From NCBI GenBank assembly GCA_000727475.1, contig KL647303.1, positions 896,408 through 960,407 on the forward strand: a DNA stretch of 64,000 nucleotides. Direction: 5' to 3'. Positions within the stretch are counted from its first letter, which is position 1. Each line of letters begins with the position of its first letter. This document shows positions 61,761 through 64,000 of this stretch, in pieces. Both the position numbers and the translations under genes were made by a program. The notes below the pieces were generated by a model, which saw only the letters and a program-made list of their open reading frames with translations, had not been told where the DNA came from and searched no databases. The DNA is from Sarcocystis neurona. Taxonomy: Eukaryota > Apicomplexa > Conoidasida > Eucoccidiorida > Sarcocystidae.

Positions 61761-63039
61761 CAGCAGAAAACCTGTGCAAGAGGAGCGCCCGAAGATGAAA
61801 GACAAAGAAAATTCACCAGTTCTCCAGTGCACACATCTACTAATACATATATATATGTATGCGTATGCAAATGTATATGGTTGAATGCTAGCGATGTACG
61901 TATATATATGTATATATGTAGATAGGTAAATCCTATTCTTATATATAGGGAGGATGGGGAAGACAGGCGCGATTGAATTCTCGCTATAATATACGACTCT
62001 GAACATATATATATATACATATATATGTAAGCACTCTAGTATTCAGACGTACTGTGTGTATGGGCGTATATATGTGTATGTGTATGTATATATACCTATA
62101 TATATGTATATATATATATAGGTTGGAGGGGGTAGGTGCTAGCACCTTATATAGAGGTCGTGTTCTATGTTTGTTGTCCCGAATTTCTGTCCATCAACGC
62201 ACATGTTCCTCTGCGTAGATTTCCTCTTTTGAATGCTAGCTACGTATATATACACATATGTGTAGATAGGGGAAGTATTTCGCTGCGCGCTATATCTCTG
62301 TGAGCAGCTCTGTTCTGTTTCCATCACCTTGAGAACTTCTCTGTCTTTCTCTTTCTGCATGCAGCTGTCAACAGTTTTTTTTGTAGGGCAGAGAGGTCCT
62401 TATCCGCTAACACACATGTGTACATATATGTCTAGAAAGGGACAGAGAGACAGGTATACCTACATGCGTCTCGAGACAATGAATATTATGTACATACCGT
62501 TGTGTAGATATCGCTCGGTGTATCTGCCTTTCTCTCTATACATACACGCACTTTATGTATACGCATAAGTGTAGATCCTGGAGGTCTTTCGTATACAACA
62601 TTTGTATACGTACATACATGTGTGTCCACATACATTTATATGTGTGTGTACGTCCATGAAAGGATGTGGCTGCAGCCGTCTGTGTGTCTCGTGTATCCAA
62701 GAAGAAAAAGCTGCGCACACACAGAGAGAGACACGCGCGTGATATTTGTTGTCCACGGTAAGAGATCTTCCCGTTTTCCCCATCGCGTCCTTGTCGACCG
62801 TTTCGATTTTCCGCCCTTTGACTTTCTTTTCCCCTCTTTGTTCATCCTTCCTTTTCCGAATTCCTCAATCCTCGTCTTCCTCTGTTTTCCCGCGTTTTCT
62901 TCGTTGTCGACCTCCCCCCCCACCTCCCGCCCGCTTTTGTGTGTTCCCCGTGTTCTTCTTCCTTGGCTGCTTCGCCGTCTCCTTTTTCATCCCCTCTGTC
63001 TTTCTTTTCCCGTCCACACATACACACCCACCTACCAAA
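61761..63039. other. Microsatellite spacer and pyrimidine-rich leader
   Basis: TATA/TATG microsatellites at 61.84-62.12 and 62.24 kb. From 62.76 to 63.02 kb the plus strand is almost pure CT/TTC-rich sequence leading up to the ATG of the next gene, likely its 5' UTR or the end of a 5' intron. Confidence 0.5.
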
Positions 63040-63672
63040 ATGAACGAGGCACGGCTGCGGGAGGAGATTCGCCGGCTGGTGAACGAACAGCGGCAGCTGA
63101 ATCGGCGCCTGCAGCAGCAGCAGCACGTGCCCGGTTCTTTGTCGTCTTCGTCGGGTCTGCCCGGAGGAGGAGGAGGAGCAGCAGATGACTACACGTCTTT
63201 TTTGGCGGGGCGTCTCTCGTCAGGCAGGGGTCCTGGGGGTGGTGGGAGTGACGGCAGCGAAGGGAATGGCGAGAGAAGCGGCAACAGCAGCGAGGAGCAG
63301 CCGTCTGGCGTGCTGGACCAGCAGCAGCAGCGCCTTCGTAGAAAGCTCGGCGAAGGGAGTGGAGGAGGAGGAGGGGGAGGCGCGGAGGAGAGGGCTGCGT
63401 CTTTTTTTTCTGCTCGAGGCAGGCCAAGCAGTTCCTCACTTTTCGCCAGCAGCAGCGGCAGCAGCAGCGCACGGACCGAGCGACATAACAGAAAGGACGT
63501 CCCCTTCGGTGCTGCTGCGTCGGGTGCTGCCGGGTCCGGTTTTCTGCCGTCCGCTGCAGGAACAGCGCCAGCAGGCAGCAGCTGCAATATCCCTGCCCGT
63601 GCGCTGGTGGCTGAGCGCCTGCTTGCCATGGGGGTCCCGCCAGGCGACATGCCTCAGCTAAAGCGTCCGCTG
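63040..63672 (+). CDS. Hypothetical Gly/Ser/Gln-rich protein, first exon
   Basis: ATG 63040 has the context CCAAAATGAAC, the same 11 bases as at the ZNRD2-like start. The frame is open for 211 codons to a donor GTGAGC at 63673. It begins with a helical, basic segment (RLREEIRRLVNEQRQLNRRL, possibly coiled coil), followed by Gly, Ser and Gln runs typical of coccidian proteins, and ends with a helix-like ALVAERLLAMGVPPGDMPQL. Without splicing the frame continues to a TGA at 63781. A pyrimidine-rich acceptor CTCTCCCTAG near 63896 precedes ALDLEGTFLGSDADELGG, a further possible exon, but the join from 63672 is out of phase for it. No family is recognised, and the gene probably continues beyond the window. 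Confidence 0.5.
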
Positions 63673-64000
63673 GTGAGCAGCCCACGAAGACGACGTGGAA
63701 GAGGGAGAAGTGAAAAAGCACTGCAGGAAGCGGGGACACAAAGAAAAGGAAGTAGGGAAGAAGAGAAGAGCGCGCGGGCCTGAAAAAGCGAAGAACCAAG
63801 AGCAGCAGCAGCAGCAAAAGCAGCGTAGCAGCAACAGCAGGAAAAAGACACGTGCGCAGCAGAGACTCGGACACTCCTCTCTCTGTCTCTCCCTAGTGGC
63901 GCTCGATTTAGAGGGAACATTTCTTGGCAGCGATGCGGACGAGCTAGGAGGAAGCTCTCGAGCCTGAGACAAAAAATCCCGGGGAAGCGAGAGACACTGG

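Noticed and set aside
60844..61779. 311-codon minus-strand Leu/Cys/Ala-rich frame
   Set aside because: Same effect as above, opposite a degenerate CAG block.
1..64000. tRNA, rRNA, CRISPR arrays, telomeric TTTAGGG repeats and bacterial-type operons
   Set aside because: I looked for T-loop-like motifs, ribosomal signatures, regularly spaced repeats with unique spacers and telomere units, and found nothing convincing. The gene style is eukaryotic throughout.

Overview
The window looks like nuclear DNA of a coccidian apicomplexan, most likely an Eimeria species. Four signs point there: long CAG-type trinucleotide tracts read as runs of Gln, Ala or Ser inside coding exons; genes broken by many introns with pyrimidine-rich 3' ends; dense (TA)n, (TG)n and TATG-type microsatellites in introns and spacers; and a candidate cysteine-containing protein with a hydrophobic tail, of the kind these parasites carry on the surface. 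The genus is an inference from style, not from a marker gene. All exons below were built by hand from splice signals, phase and family resemblance.

Layout. 1-12 kb is nearly free of microsatellites and holds only weak gene candidates: a two-exon hypothetical gene (about 6.1-7.1 kb) and a possible surface-antigen-like gene (7.69-9.12 kb). 12-27 kb mixes microsatellite spacer with genes: a phase-consistent three-exon hypothetical gene on the plus strand (16.5-17.7 kb) faces a clear minus-strand ZNRD2 / Sjogren-autoantigen-p27-like zinc-ribbon gene (18.03-20.16 kb). Tail to tail, they are about 0.3 kb apart. 22.7-24.6 kb is degenerate CAG-like sequence with a broken minus-strand reading frame.

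27.86-52.69 kb is one gene. Nine exons (4,194 coding bases in 24.8 kb) join in phase into a 1,397-residue protein with two N-terminal ubiquitin-interacting motifs, long low-complexity stretches, and a complete MINDY-3 (FAM188A) type deubiquitinase domain with its internal EF-hand-like region. Its introns contain nearly all of the microsatellites in the middle of the window. A 531-base assembly gap sits in the last intron inside a (TA)n run.

52.7-62.7 kb is mostly spacer: a purine-rich CAG block just after the deubiquitinase stop, microsatellites, a strong isolated hairpin at 59.04-59.10 kb, a possible small secreted or membrane protein gene (59.9-60.4 kb), and another degenerate CAG block (60.9-61.75 kb). 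At 63.04 kb a new plus-strand gene starts, with a Gly/Ser/Gln-rich product that probably runs past the window. The two best-supported genes both point to ubiquitin biology or zinc-ribbon adaptor function; nothing shows that they work together.
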